Shown here piece by piece: positions 1 to 9,330 of a stretch of DNA of 10,712 bases. A program made the translations under genes and the position numbers. Positions within the stretch are counted from its first letter, which is position 1, and every line of letters starts with the position of its first letter. Origin of the DNA: JBFLYZ01 sp040756415 (lineage in GTDB: Bacteria; Bacteroidota; Bacteroidia; JADZBD01). The stretch spans positions 1 through 10,712 of the forward strand of contig JBFLYZ010000090.1 of NCBI GenBank assembly GCA_040756415.1, given 5' to 3'. Under the pieces are notes generated by a model. It was not told where the DNA came from, searched no databases, and saw only the letters and a program-made list of their open reading frames with translations.

Positions 1-1091
1 TTACTCTTTTATGCGCAGCCTCATTCCTTACCTCGGCCGCCCAAACATCCCAGACATTTTCGTATACCGGTTCACAACAGAGCTTCACCGTGCCTGCGTT
101 TGTGACCTCTGTCACGGTCGATGTGAAAGGCGCCTCGGGCGGGCAGGGTATGCCGCCCGCAACGCATGCTGGCGGAAAAGGCGGACGCGTTCAGGCCACC
201 TTTCCCGTAAACCCAGGCGATATACTTTATATTTATGTAGGCGGAGTGGGTGCTGATGGCGCTCCTCCCACTACTGCCGGGGCTGGTGGCTTCAATGGGG
301 GTGGTAATGCCGCTATGTCTTCCACCACTTATGCCGGAGGGGGAGGCGGAGGGGCTTCCGATATCCGTTTGAATGGCACTGCACTTAACGACAGGATCGT
401 TGTTGCCGGAGGCGGTGGTGGCGGTGGCGATAACTACAGCACGGCCGATTTTGATAAAGGCGGTGCGGGCGGTGGCCTTACCGGTGAAGGCGGCTACGGG
501 GGTGGCATCACGCCTGGCGCCAATGGTGAGACGGGAGGCGGTGGCACTCAAAGCGCGGGCGGTAACGGTGGGCAATGGCCCAGCTATTGCCTGAGCGGCT
601 CGGGTAGCCTGGGAATAGGTGGCAATGCCTGCGGGGGAATGACCAATGGTACGGCAGGCGGAGGCGGTGGAGGCGGTGGATACTATGGAGGCGGTGCCGG
701 ATGCTGGGGAGGCGGAGGCGGGGGCAGCAGCTATACCGCTTCATCGGCAACAAACGTGGTACATACGCAGGGCTTCCAGACGGGTAACGGTGAAGTGATC
801 ATTACCTATACGATAACAGGCATGGAAACAACGCTTGGCGATCTGGCTGCTTCGGTCTCTCCCAATCCATCGCAGGGCCTGTTCCGTGTGGTGTTAAACG
901 CAGCCGGACTGGAAACGGTGAAGATGCAGGTGTATGATGTTTCCGGGAAAGCGGTTTATGTTCATGAAGAACGCGTTTCAGGTTCTTTTGCAAAAGAACT
1001 TGCGCTCGATGAATTAGGAAATGGCGTTTACTACCTGCAGGCTGTGACCAACCTGGGTGTGATAACGGAAAAGATCATTATTCAGAAATAA
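1..1091 (+). CDS. Secreted glycine-rich protein with T9SS sorting domain (5' end missing)
   Basis: The open frame runs in from the left edge (first full codon at base 3), so the true start is outside the window; the GTG at base 90 is not a credible start. Visible residues begin with the end of a signal peptide (LLCAASFLTSAAQ), followed by an FSYTGSQQSFTVPA beta-strand segment typical of bacterial glycine-rich domains. About 200 residues of glycine-rich sequence follow (roughly 130-810), with the marker stretches GASDIRL, RIVVAGGGGG and GGGGGGSSY and three cysteines (SYCL, NACGG, AGCWG). Bases about 838-1088 encode a type A T9SS C-terminal sorting domain: SPNPSQGLF, then VYDVSGKAVY, then NGVYYLQ, ending IIIQK. 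The inferred path is Sec export, then passage through the type IX outer-membrane system with removal of the C-terminal domain. A role in adhesion or matrix is possible, but nothing here shows it. Family and secretion route are confident; function is not. Confidence 0.88.
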   Translation, partial: TLLCAASFLTSAAQTSQTFSYTGSQQSFTVPAFVTSVTVDVKGASGGQGMPPATHAGGKGGRVQATFPVNPGDILYIYVGGVGADGAPPTTAGAGGFNGGGNAAMSSTTYAGGGGGGASDIRLNGTALNDRIVVAGGGGGGGDNYSTADFDKGGAGGGLTGEGGYGGGITPGANGETGGGGTQSAGGNGGQWPSYCLSGSGSLGIGGNACGGMTNGTAGGGGGGGGYYGGGAGCWGGGGGGSSYTASSATNVVHTQGFQTGNGEVIITYTITGMETTLGDLAASVSPNPSQGLFRVVLNAAGLETVKMQVYDVSGKAVYVHEERVSGSFAKELALDELGNGVYYLQAVTNLGVITEKIIIQK

Positions 1092-1111
1092 TCCGTGCCG
1101 GATACGGGATT

Positions 1112-1139
1112 AAAGGCGGGCTTGCCCCCGCCTTTTTTT
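1112..1139 (+). terminator. Intrinsic terminator after the glycine-rich gene
   Basis: A 9-bp stem, AAAGGCGGG (1112-1120) with CCCGCCTTT (1127-1135), closes a 6-base loop and runs into seven T residues (1133-1139). It starts about 20 bases after the TAA at 1089-1091 and lies between two convergent stop codons. On the opposite strand the same stem is followed only by a weak TTTAAT, so it serves mainly the rightward gene, though it may also help end the leftward one. Confidence 0.85.
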
Positions 1140-2043
1140 ATTTGCAAACATGGTACTTCAACAGGTTCTTGCGCTTGCCGAAGAACATGCTCTTATACTT
1201 GTCATCCAGCTCAGGCCGCCAGCCGATGAGGTATTGGGTAAGCGGTGAGATGTTCAGCTTGTCGATATCGCGGTAGGCAAAGGCCATGATCTCGTCCGGG
1301 AATTCCTTCATGGCCATTTTCTTCCTTCTCTGGTTCTTCCATTTCCGCTCAAAGGGATTGATGTAGAGGTCCCAGGCCCCGAACAGGTGCAGGAGCTCGT
1401 GCGCAATGACCGAAGGCTGCTTGAAGCTGACAATGGCGTATTCGGTCTCGGTATAGCTGTCGCAGTGTATGGCCACGCTCATCTCTTCCTTGTAGTAGTT
1501 GTTGATGAAATAGATCAGGGCCACGTTATCCGTTCCGTTCATATCGCGCAGCCTGGCGATCAGCCGCTCGCGGTCGCTCAATTTGTTCTTGGTTTTAATG
1601 ATGCTTGCCGTATCCTGCGCAAAGGCTTTGCCCGCGTTGCGCGCGATGCGGTTGCTCCAGCCGTCCAGCAGCCGGATGCCCGCAGGTATGACGGGCAATA
1701 AGGTTCCCGAAAGTGTTTTGCGTGGAAAATCCTGGCTGATGGGGATGACATTGTTGTTCTGGTGATACTGCACCGTAATAGTGAGCGGAATGCCGTTCTC
1801 TGAGGCTTTGTTCTCGAGCCACTCCATGGCGTAGTGTATGGAATCGAGCGTGCTGTTGATGTCGTAGGCGCTCCAGGGCTGGGTGTATCGCGTGTCGACA
1901 AAGATACAGTACAGTACCACCTCACCGGTAAGCCGCTTGCATACATTATTGTTCACGGAGGCTATGTGAAAAGGCTTCTTGCTGCAGGCAAAGGGAAGCA
2001 GGAAGAAGAAAAGGAGGAAGATAATGGAAAGCGATCTTTTCAC
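1138..2043 (-). CDS. Putative zinc metallopeptidase lipoprotein (HExxHxxGxxD)
   Basis: This 301-residue protein starts with a clear lipoprotein signal: MKRS, a hydrophobic run, and a lipobox ending PFAC, with Cys20 as the lipidation site. The zinc site is HELLH at 215-219, extended as HELLHLFGAWD, so the third ligand would be Asp225 rather than the usual His. Downstream, DEIMAFAYRD (250-259) carries a Met that could form a metzincin-type Met-turn, followed by a conserved-looking PLTQYLIGW segment. The HExxHxxGxxD form is known from snapalysin-like peptidases, but I cannot assign this protein to a named family. The start is GTG: an in-frame stop lies about 10 codons upstream, and the next Met is at residue 73, far past the signal peptide. 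No Shine-Dalgarno is seen. It is probably anchored in the envelope facing the periplasm or surface. The catalytic motif is seen directly; activity and substrate are inferred. Confidence 0.8.
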   Translation of the reverse strand: MKRSLSIIFLLFFFLLPFACSKKPFHIASVNNNVCKRLTGEVVLYCIFVDTRYTQPWSAYDINSTLDSIHYAMEWLENKASENGIPLTITVQYHQNNNVIPISQDFPRKTLSGTLLPVIPAGIRLLDGWSNRIARNAGKAFAQDTASIIKTKNKLSDRERLIARLRDMNGTDNVALIYFINNYYKEEMSVAIHCDSYTETEYAIVSFKQPSVIAHELLHLFGAWDLYINPFERKWKNQRRKKMAMKEFPDEIMAFAYRDIDKLNISPLTQYLIGWRPELDDKYKSMFFGKRKNLLKYHVCK

Positions 2044-2102
2044 AGGCAGATACGGCTTTACGCTGTAACGTTAAATTTAGGAAAAAGATACAGGATCGTG
2101 CG

Positions 2103-2120
2103 ACCTGCCCGGAGGCAGGC
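2103..2120 (-). terminator. UNCG-tetraloop hairpin downstream of secA
   Basis: On the leftward strand, 11 bases after the secA stop codon, GCCTGCC pairs with GGCAGGT (outer G-U) around a TCCG loop closed by C-G, the exceptionally stable UNCG class. No U-tract follows directly, only CTTTTTCC about 20 bases later. It may therefore be a 3'-end stabiliser or a factor-assisted terminator rather than a standard intrinsic terminator. Confidence 0.4.
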
Positions 2121-2131
2121 TGGCCTCTTAC

Positions 2132-5422
<3,291 letters not shown>

Positions 5423-5464
5423 TCTCTTGTATATTGGAGTTTTTACGTCTTTTTACAGGGAAGA

Positions 5465-5472
5465 CAAAAATA
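5465..5472 (-). promoter_or_regulatory. Candidate -7 element for secA
   Basis: The leftward strand reads TATTTTTG, which fits the Bacteroidota -7 consensus TAnnTTTG. It lies 42 bases ahead of the secA ATG, giving a leader of about 35 bases. I do not see a good TTTG -33 element at the expected distance, so the call rests on the -7 box and its position. Confidence 0.45.
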
Positions 5473-5620
5473 ACCTTTTTACGCACAGGTAGAAAGGAAA
5501 AGAAGGCTGGGCCTTTTGCCTAAAAACGCTGTTGCGGGGTATGGTCAAATAGCGTTCCGGGCCGAAAAGGCTGACAAAATTGCCGGGAGCAGGCCATTCA
5601 TGGCAATAAACGGGGGTATA

Positions 5621-5650
5621 AAACAAAACGCCCCCCGGAGGCGGGAGGCG
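5621..5650 (-). terminator. Intrinsic terminator after the DUF2795 gene
   Basis: On the leftward strand, CGCCTCC (5650-5644) can pair with GGGGGCG (5635-5629, one G-U), followed by TTTTGTTT. A second CGCCTCC copy at 5643-5637 can form a competing tight hairpin with the same G-run. It starts 16 bases past the TAA at 5667-5669 and separates this small gene from secA. The rest of the 244-base gap (5423-5666) shows only the secA leader; I find no small gene in it. Confidence 0.6.
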
Positions 5651-5666
5651 CAGAAGCCTTTATCTT

Positions 5667-5888
5667 TTAATATTCATCTTCATTGAAGAAGAAGTCCTCC
5701 TTGGTGGGATAGTCGGGCCAGATCTCTTCGATCGACTCATAGGCCTCCCCCTCATCCTCGATCTCCTGGAGGTTTTCCACGACTTCAGTAGGCGCTCCTG
5801 AACGGATAGCATAATCGATCAGTTCATCCTTGGTAGCGGGCCAGGGAGCGTCTTCAAGATAAGATGCCAGTTCAAGTGTCCAGTACAT
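5667..5888 (-). CDS. DUF2795 domain small acidic protein
   Basis: This 73-residue acidic protein starts MYWTLELASYLEDAPWPATK and ends with an Asp/Glu/Phe-rich tail (KEDFFFNEDEY). It matches my memory of the DUF2795 proteins that are strongly conserved across Bacteroidota. The N-terminal part (1-45) looks like a compact helical domain; the acidic residues 40-73 contain IEEIWPDYPTKEDF. There is no signal peptide, membrane helix or cysteine, so it is probably cytoplasmic. The function of the family is unknown to me. It has its own promoter (5972-6001) and terminator, so it is a monocistronic unit between secA and the adenosyltransferase gene. The ATG start is fixed by the conserved MYW beginning. 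The family call is confident; no function is claimed. Confidence 0.88.
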   Translation of the reverse strand: MYWTLELASYLEDAPWPATKDELIDYAIRSGAPTEVVENLQEIEDEGEAYESIEEIWPDYPTKEDFFFNEDEY

Positions 5889-5971
5889 GTATCAACTTTT
5901 TACCGTTAAACGTAAAAACCCCGTTTGGGTTGCTTACGGAACAGGATTTTTTACCCTATTCAAATTTCGTG

Positions 5972-6001
5972 CAAAAGTAGAAATTTATTGATAGGAACAA
6001 A
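5972..6001 (-). promoter_or_regulatory. Bacteroidota-type promoter for the DUF2795 gene
   Basis: The leftward strand has TTTG (6001-5998), an 18-base A/T-rich spacer, then TACTTTTG (5979-5972), an exact match to the TAnnTTTG -7 consensus. Transcription would start near 5965, giving a leader of roughly 75 bases before the ATG at 5888. This is the clearest promoter in the window. Confidence 0.7.
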
Positions 6002-6009
6002 ATTTTGTG

Positions 6010-6032
6010 AAAAAAAATCGGAAAAAATTTCC
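6010..6032 (-). terminator. Weak A/T-rich terminator after the adenosyltransferase gene
   Basis: On the leftward strand a 5-bp stem, GGAAA (6032-6028) with TTTCC (6024-6020), is followed after GA by eight T residues (6017-6010). It begins about five bases past the TAG stop at 6038-6040 and just before the DUF2795 promoter. The stem is weak, so termination efficiency is uncertain. Confidence 0.45.
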
Positions 6033-6037
6033 CCCTG

Positions 6038-6586
6038 CTAAATGCGCGGTTGCCAGGGCTTTTCCTCCGCGCCTGTATCGGCCGCTATCTTTCTTGACAG
6101 TACGAAAAGGTAATCCGACAAGCGGTTGAGGTACTTGATGACCAGCTCTGCCACAAAGCTGTTTTCGGAAAGATGGATGGTATGTCGTTCGGCCCGCCTG
6201 CACACGCAGCGCGCGATATGGCAGTAGGATACTGTACTGTTTCCGCCCGGCAGGATGAAGGAGCGCATTTCGGGCAGGGTCTCGTTCATCCGGTCGATCT
6301 CCTTTTCGAGCATCAGCACGTCCTCTTCTCTCAGGTCGGGTAATTTCATTTTTGACCGTTCGGGGTCAGAGGCGAGCGATGAGCCTATGGTAAAAAGCCG
6401 GTCCTGAATTTCGAGCAGCGCTTTTTTATGATCGTCCGCAATATCCTGGCTGTGCAGCAGGCCGATCCAGGAGTTCAGCTCGTCTACGGTGCCGTAGGCC
6501 TCAATACGGATATGATGCTTGGGCACCCGCGTTCCTCCTATAAGCGAGGTTTGCCCTTTGTCACCGGTCTTGGTATAGATCTTCAT
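6038..6586 (-). CDS. PduO-type cob(I)alamin adenosyltransferase
   Basis: The enzyme transfers the adenosyl group of ATP to cob(I)alamin (or cobyrinic acid diamide), making adenosylcobalamin for radical enzymes such as methylmalonyl-CoA mutase. The 182-residue product has the family hallmarks in order: TKTGDKGQTSL (5-15, ATP-binding loop), GTVDELNSWIG (32-42), CRRAER (129-134) and YLNRLSDYLFVLSR (152-165). It is an all-helical trimer family, expected in the cytoplasm, and the length is normal. The ATG overlaps the TGA of the upstream ABC ATPase gene by one base (TGATG), which implies translational coupling. No Shine-Dalgarno is visible. No other cobalamin gene is in the window, so I cannot tell salvage from de novo synthesis. 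The family is also named pduO, cobO-like or MMAB-type, so I leave the symbol blank. Confidence 0.96.
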   Translation of the reverse strand: MKIYTKTGDKGQTSLIGGTRVPKHHIRIEAYGTVDELNSWIGLLHSQDIADDHKKALLEIQDRLFTIGSSLASDPERSKMKLPDLREEDVLMLEKEIDRMNETLPEMRSFILPGGNSTVSYCHIARCVCRRAERHTIHLSENSFVAELVIKYLNRLSDYLFVLSRKIAADTGAEEKPWQPRI

Positions 6587-7311
6587 CAGGCGATGGTTTC
6601 CGCCTTTATCCTGCGGATATCGGGGTTCGGGTGGTCAGACTCGATCAGGCCGTCTCTCAGCCTGACGATACGGTGCGCATGCTTGGCTATATCTTCTTCG
6701 TGTGTCACCACGATGATGGTGTTGCCGTTGCGGTGTATCTCTTCGAACAGGCCCATGATCTCTTCCGATGTGCGGGTGTCCAGGTTTCCCGTAGGTTCGT
6801 CAGCCAGGATGATGGAGGGCGTGTTCACCAGGGCGCGTGCCACGGCCACGCGCTGGCGCTGTCCGCCCGAAAGCTCGTTGGGCTTGTGGTTCATGCGGTC
6901 AGCCAGGCCTACCTGCTCCATCACGGTCTTTCCCCGTTCTTCGCGCCTGGCTTTCGGCACGCCTGCATAGATCAGCGGAAGGATCACGTTTTCAAGGGCG
7001 GTCAGGCGCGGCAGCAGGTTAAAGGTCTGGAAAACGAATCCGATCTCCTTGTTGCGCACCTCAGCCAACTGGTTGTCGAGCATCTTGGCCACGGCAATGC
7101 CGTTCAGGATATATTCACCGCTGCTGGGTGTGTCGAGGCAGCCCAGCACGTTCATGAGCGTGGATTTGCCCGAGCCCGATGGCCCCATCAGGGCCACATA
7201 CTCGTTCTTGTAGATGTCGAGTGTCACCGAGCGCAGGGCATGGATGGTCTCCGTGCCGATCACGTACTGGCGCGCGATGTCTTTCAGCTCGATGATCTTT
7301 CTGTTCTCCAT
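6586..7311 (-). CDS. ABC transporter ATP-binding protein, LolD/MacB type
   Basis: This 241-residue ATPase has a complete nucleotide-binding domain: Walker A GPSGSGKST (43-51), Q-loop Gln95 in GFVFQ, signature LSGGQ (147-151), Walker B IILADE (167-172) with D-loop GNLD, and H-loop His204 in VVTHE. The FVFQTFNLLPRLTALENV pattern and the EPTGNLDT wording place it in the MacB/LolD/FtsE-like subfamily, which works with FtsX-like permeases in lipoprotein release, efflux or cell-envelope mechanics. No permease gene is adjacent, so the partner must be encoded elsewhere. The gene lies 40 bases after the methyltransferase gene and overlaps the adenosyltransferase start by one base. A near-consensus -7 box (TACCTTTA, 7324-7317) lies five bases from the ATG and could give a nearly leaderless internal transcript. 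ATPase identity is certain; the transported substrate is unknown. Confidence 0.95.
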   Translation of the reverse strand: MENRKIIELKDIARQYVIGTETIHALRSVTLDIYKNEYVALMGPSGSGKSTLMNVLGCLDTPSSGEYILNGIAVAKMLDNQLAEVRNKEIGFVFQTFNLLPRLTALENVILPLIYAGVPKARREERGKTVMEQVGLADRMNHKPNELSGGQRQRVAVARALVNTPSIILADEPTGNLDTRTSEEIMGLFEEIHRNGNTIIVVTHEEDIAKHAHRIVRLRDGLIESDHPNPDIRRIKAETIA

Positions 7312-7351
7312 TGGGGTAAAGGTACGAAAATAAAATTCCCTCTGCCGGGCC

Positions 7352-8137
7352 CTAAAAGCGTATCACGAAGTGCTGGCTGGCCTGCTCTTTCCGGAAAAAG
7401 ACCATTCCCATTGAAAAGAGGTCTATGCTTATCGTCACGCGCGGATGGGCCTTGATCAGCCTCCAGGCCTGCTGCATTTCAGCGCTCCAGTTGATGTCGT
7501 CAAACACGAAAACAGATGCGTTATGCGCGCGCTGCAGGCAAAGTTCAAAATAGCGTAGGGTTGGATCTTTGCGGTGATTGCCGTCAAAGAAAGCGAAGTC
7601 GATGCGCTCCTCTTTACGCAATAGCTCCGGCAGCCGGTCATCGAAATTGCCGGTATGCAAAACAATATGGTCTGCCCCCTGGCTGTGAAAATTGGCCTGA
7701 GCTATAGCGGCTGTCTGGGGGCAGCCCTCGATGGTATGGAGGCGGGCCCTGGGGCTGCCCGCGCTGAGGTAAAGGGTTGTTATTCCCAGCGAGGTGCCCA
7801 GGTCGATGATGGTCTGAGGCTTTAAATAATTGACCAGCCTGAAAAGGAGCTGACCGTACTTGGAGCTTTTTTCGGCCGAACGGCATATCTCTTTCACCGC
7901 GCGCTGGCTGCCCTTGTTCATCCGTGAGCCGGCTCCCAGGTCGGTTACGTGTATGATGCGGGTATCGCGAAGCAAAGCCGAGCGCAGGCCCTCTGTTTTT
8001 TTGTATGGGGGGTAAGCCGAGCGGTCATTGAATACGCGGGTCACCAGCTCGAAAACGAATGGAGAATGGATCGCGTATCGGGTACTGGACCGCAGGCGAT
8101 ACCGCATGTAGCCGAGCGATTGGCTGAGGATGTCCAT
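7352..8137 (-). CDS. Class I SAM-dependent methyltransferase
   Basis: This 261-residue protein carries a Rossmann-type SAM-binding core: motif I IDLGTSLGITTLYLS (111-125), an acidic motif II in HTIEGCP (134-140), DFAFFDGNH (180-188) and VFDDINWS (211-218). The order and spacing fit the O-methyltransferase/Methyltransf_24 group. The N-terminal segment RYAIHSPFVFELVTRVF (20-36) and the C-terminal FFRKEQ..HFVIRF ending look typical of a Bacteroidota-specific branch whose substrate I do not know. No signal peptide or membrane helix is seen, so it is probably cytoplasmic. It is the first gene of the leftward unit that continues into the ABC ATPase and adenosyltransferase. The leftward strand has TAATTTCG (8149-8142), one mismatch from the -7 consensus, four bases before the ATG; this would give an almost leaderless mRNA. 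The fold is confident; the substrate is unassigned. Confidence 0.87.
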   Translation of the reverse strand: MDILSQSLGYMRYRLRSSTRYAIHSPFVFELVTRVFNDRSAYPPYKKTEGLRSALLRDTRIIHVTDLGAGSRMNKGSQRAVKEICRSAEKSSKYGQLLFRLVNYLKPQTIIDLGTSLGITTLYLSAGSPRARLHTIEGCPQTAAIAQANFHSQGADHIVLHTGNFDDRLPELLRKEERIDFAFFDGNHRKDPTLRYFELCLQRAHNASVFVFDDINWSAEMQQAWRLIKAHPRVTISIDLFSMGMVFFRKEQASQHFVIRF

Positions 8138-8163
8138 AGAGCGAAATTAGCTATTTAGGGCCA

Positions 8164-8191
8164 TAGTTTTGCCTGTTTTTTCGTAGGTTTG
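8164..8191 (+). promoter_or_regulatory. Two candidate -7 elements ahead of the asparaginase gene
   Basis: TAGTTTTG (8164-8171) and TAGGTTTG (8184-8191) both match TAnnTTTG on the rightward strand, 20 bases apart. Neither has a convincing TTTG -33 partner. Starts near 8178 or 8198 would give leaders of roughly 80-100 bases. They lie in the 143-base divergent gap between the methyltransferase and asparaginase genes. Confidence 0.4.
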
Positions 8192-8200
8192 TTTAAGCAA

Positions 8201-8257
8201 ATCCGGAATGAAAAAACGGATCTGATCCCGGGCTTTTTTTGCTTGCCCCCGTGGGCA
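8201..8257 (+). other. Structured leader before the asparaginase gene
   Basis: The leader holds a five-codon reading frame (8208-8225, MKKRI), a CCCGGG block followed by seven T residues (8227-8240), and a 5-bp hairpin TGCCC/GGGCA with a CCGT loop (8244-8257). GGGC at 8230-8233 could compete for the same GCCC. This could be an attenuator-like arrangement, but each element is short and may be chance. Confidence 0.2.
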
Positions 8258-8280
8258 GAACCGGTTCACTTTATGAAAGA

Positions 8281-9330
8281 ATGAGGTATTTCTCGGGTAT
8301 ATTGATCGTTTTTGCGGCATTGATCGTTTCATGTTCTCAAACCAACACTAATATGGAGCAGCCTTTCGGTATTGTCATTCACGGTGGAGCGGGTACTATT
8401 TTGAAAAAGAATATGACGCCCGCGATGGAAAAGGAGTACACGGATAAACTGGCTGAGGCGCTTAACGCGGGATACAGCATACTGGAAAAAGGCGGGTCTG
8501 CCCTGGATGCGGTTGAAGCCGCAGTGGTCATACTCGAGGATTCGCCCTTGTTCAACGCGGGCAAGGGAGCTGTTTTTACGCATGACGGCAAGAACGAGCT
8601 CGATGCGAGCATTATGGACGGGAAGACCTTAAAAGCGGGAGCGGTAGCCGGTGTTCATACGATCAGGAACCCCATATGCGCGGCCCGTGTTGTCATGGAA
8701 AAAAGCGAACACGTGATGATGGTGGGTAAGGGGGCGGAGCAGTTTGCCGCCAAAATGGGATGCGCCATTGTCGATACCAGTTATTTCTTCACCCAGAAGC
8801 GCTGGGAGCAGTTGCAGGAGGCGATCAGGGTGGAGACCATACCCCTCGACCATACGGATACCACCAGCTTCATCTATCCGGAAGGGCCCAGCGATAAGAA
8901 ATACGGTACGGTGGGCGCGGTGGCGCTCGATAAGCAGGGCAACCTGGCCGCGGCTACCTCTACGGGCGGCATGACCAATAAGAAGTTTGGCCGTGTGGGC
9001 GACTCGCCCATCATTGGCAGCGGCACCTATGCCAGTAACGGCACCAGCGCGGTAAGCTGCACCGGGCACGGAGAGTATTTTATCCGCAACGTGGTGGCTT
9101 ACGATGTTTCCGCCCAGATGCGATACGGCAGAAAGAGCCTTTCAGAAGCGGCAGATTTCGTGATCAACCAAACCCTGCAGAAGCAGGACGGGCGTGGCGG
9201 CCTGATCGCCATCGACAGCAATGCCAACGTTGCCATGCCTTTCAATACCGAGGGGATGTACCGGGGCGTACGCACAAGCAGGGGATTGAACGAGGTGAAG
9301 ATATATGAGAACGGGGAGAAAGGGTCTTAG
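8281..9330 (+). CDS. Lipid-anchored isoaspartyl peptidase / plant-type L-asparaginase
   Basis: This is an Ntn-hydrolase of the Asparaginase_2 (T2) family, which hydrolyses isoaspartyl dipeptides, asparagine or, in some members, GlcNAc-Asn bonds. The precursor has 349 residues. Residues 28-40 hold the N-terminal FGIVIHGGAGTI motif. Autocleavage should fall between Gly209 and Thr210 in KKYGTVGAVALD, exposing Thr210 as nucleophile. TSTGG (226-230) and GRVGDSPIIGSGTYA (237-251) form the rest of the active site. I chose the ATG at 8281 because it starts a lipoprotein signal (MRYFSGILIVFAALIVSC, lipobox Cys18); the open frame extends to a TTG at 8239, but that adds a polar stretch before the signal. 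Export and lipidation suggest a periplasmic role in degrading damaged peptides or, less surely, glycopeptides. Its stop overlaps the convergent anti-sigma gene by four bases. Confidence 0.94.
   Translation: MRYFSGILIVFAALIVSCSQTNTNMEQPFGIVIHGGAGTILKKNMTPAMEKEYTDKLAEALNAGYSILEKGGSALDAVEAAVVILEDSPLFNAGKGAVFTHDGKNELDASIMDGKTLKAGAVAGVHTIRNPICAARVVMEKSEHVMMVGKGAEQFAAKMGCAIVDTSYFFTQKRWEQLQEAIRVETIPLDHTDTTSFIYPEGPSDKKYGTVGAVALDKQGNLAAATSTGGMTNKKFGRVGDSPIIGSGTYASNGTSAVSCTGHGEYFIRNVVAYDVSAQMRYGRKSLSEAADFVINQTLQKQDGRGGLIAIDSNANVAMPFNTEGMYRGVRTSRGLNEVKIYENGEKGS

Noticed and set aside
90..92. GTG as the start of the glycine-rich gene
   Set aside because: The same frame continues upstream to the window edge and encodes a signal peptide end and the first strand of the domain, so the start is outside the window.
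280..740. Repeated GGCGGAGG-like units as a DNA repeat or CRISPR-like array
   Set aside because: The units are irregular in spacing and are explained by glycine codons in a coding frame.
6631..7455. A 274-codon rightward open frame across the ABC ATPase gene
   Set aside because: It mirrors the ABC ATPase and methyltransferase coding sequence and has no family features.
8239..8280. TTG-start extension of the asparaginase gene
   Set aside because: It adds 14 polar residues ahead of a complete lipoprotein signal that begins at the ATG at 8281.
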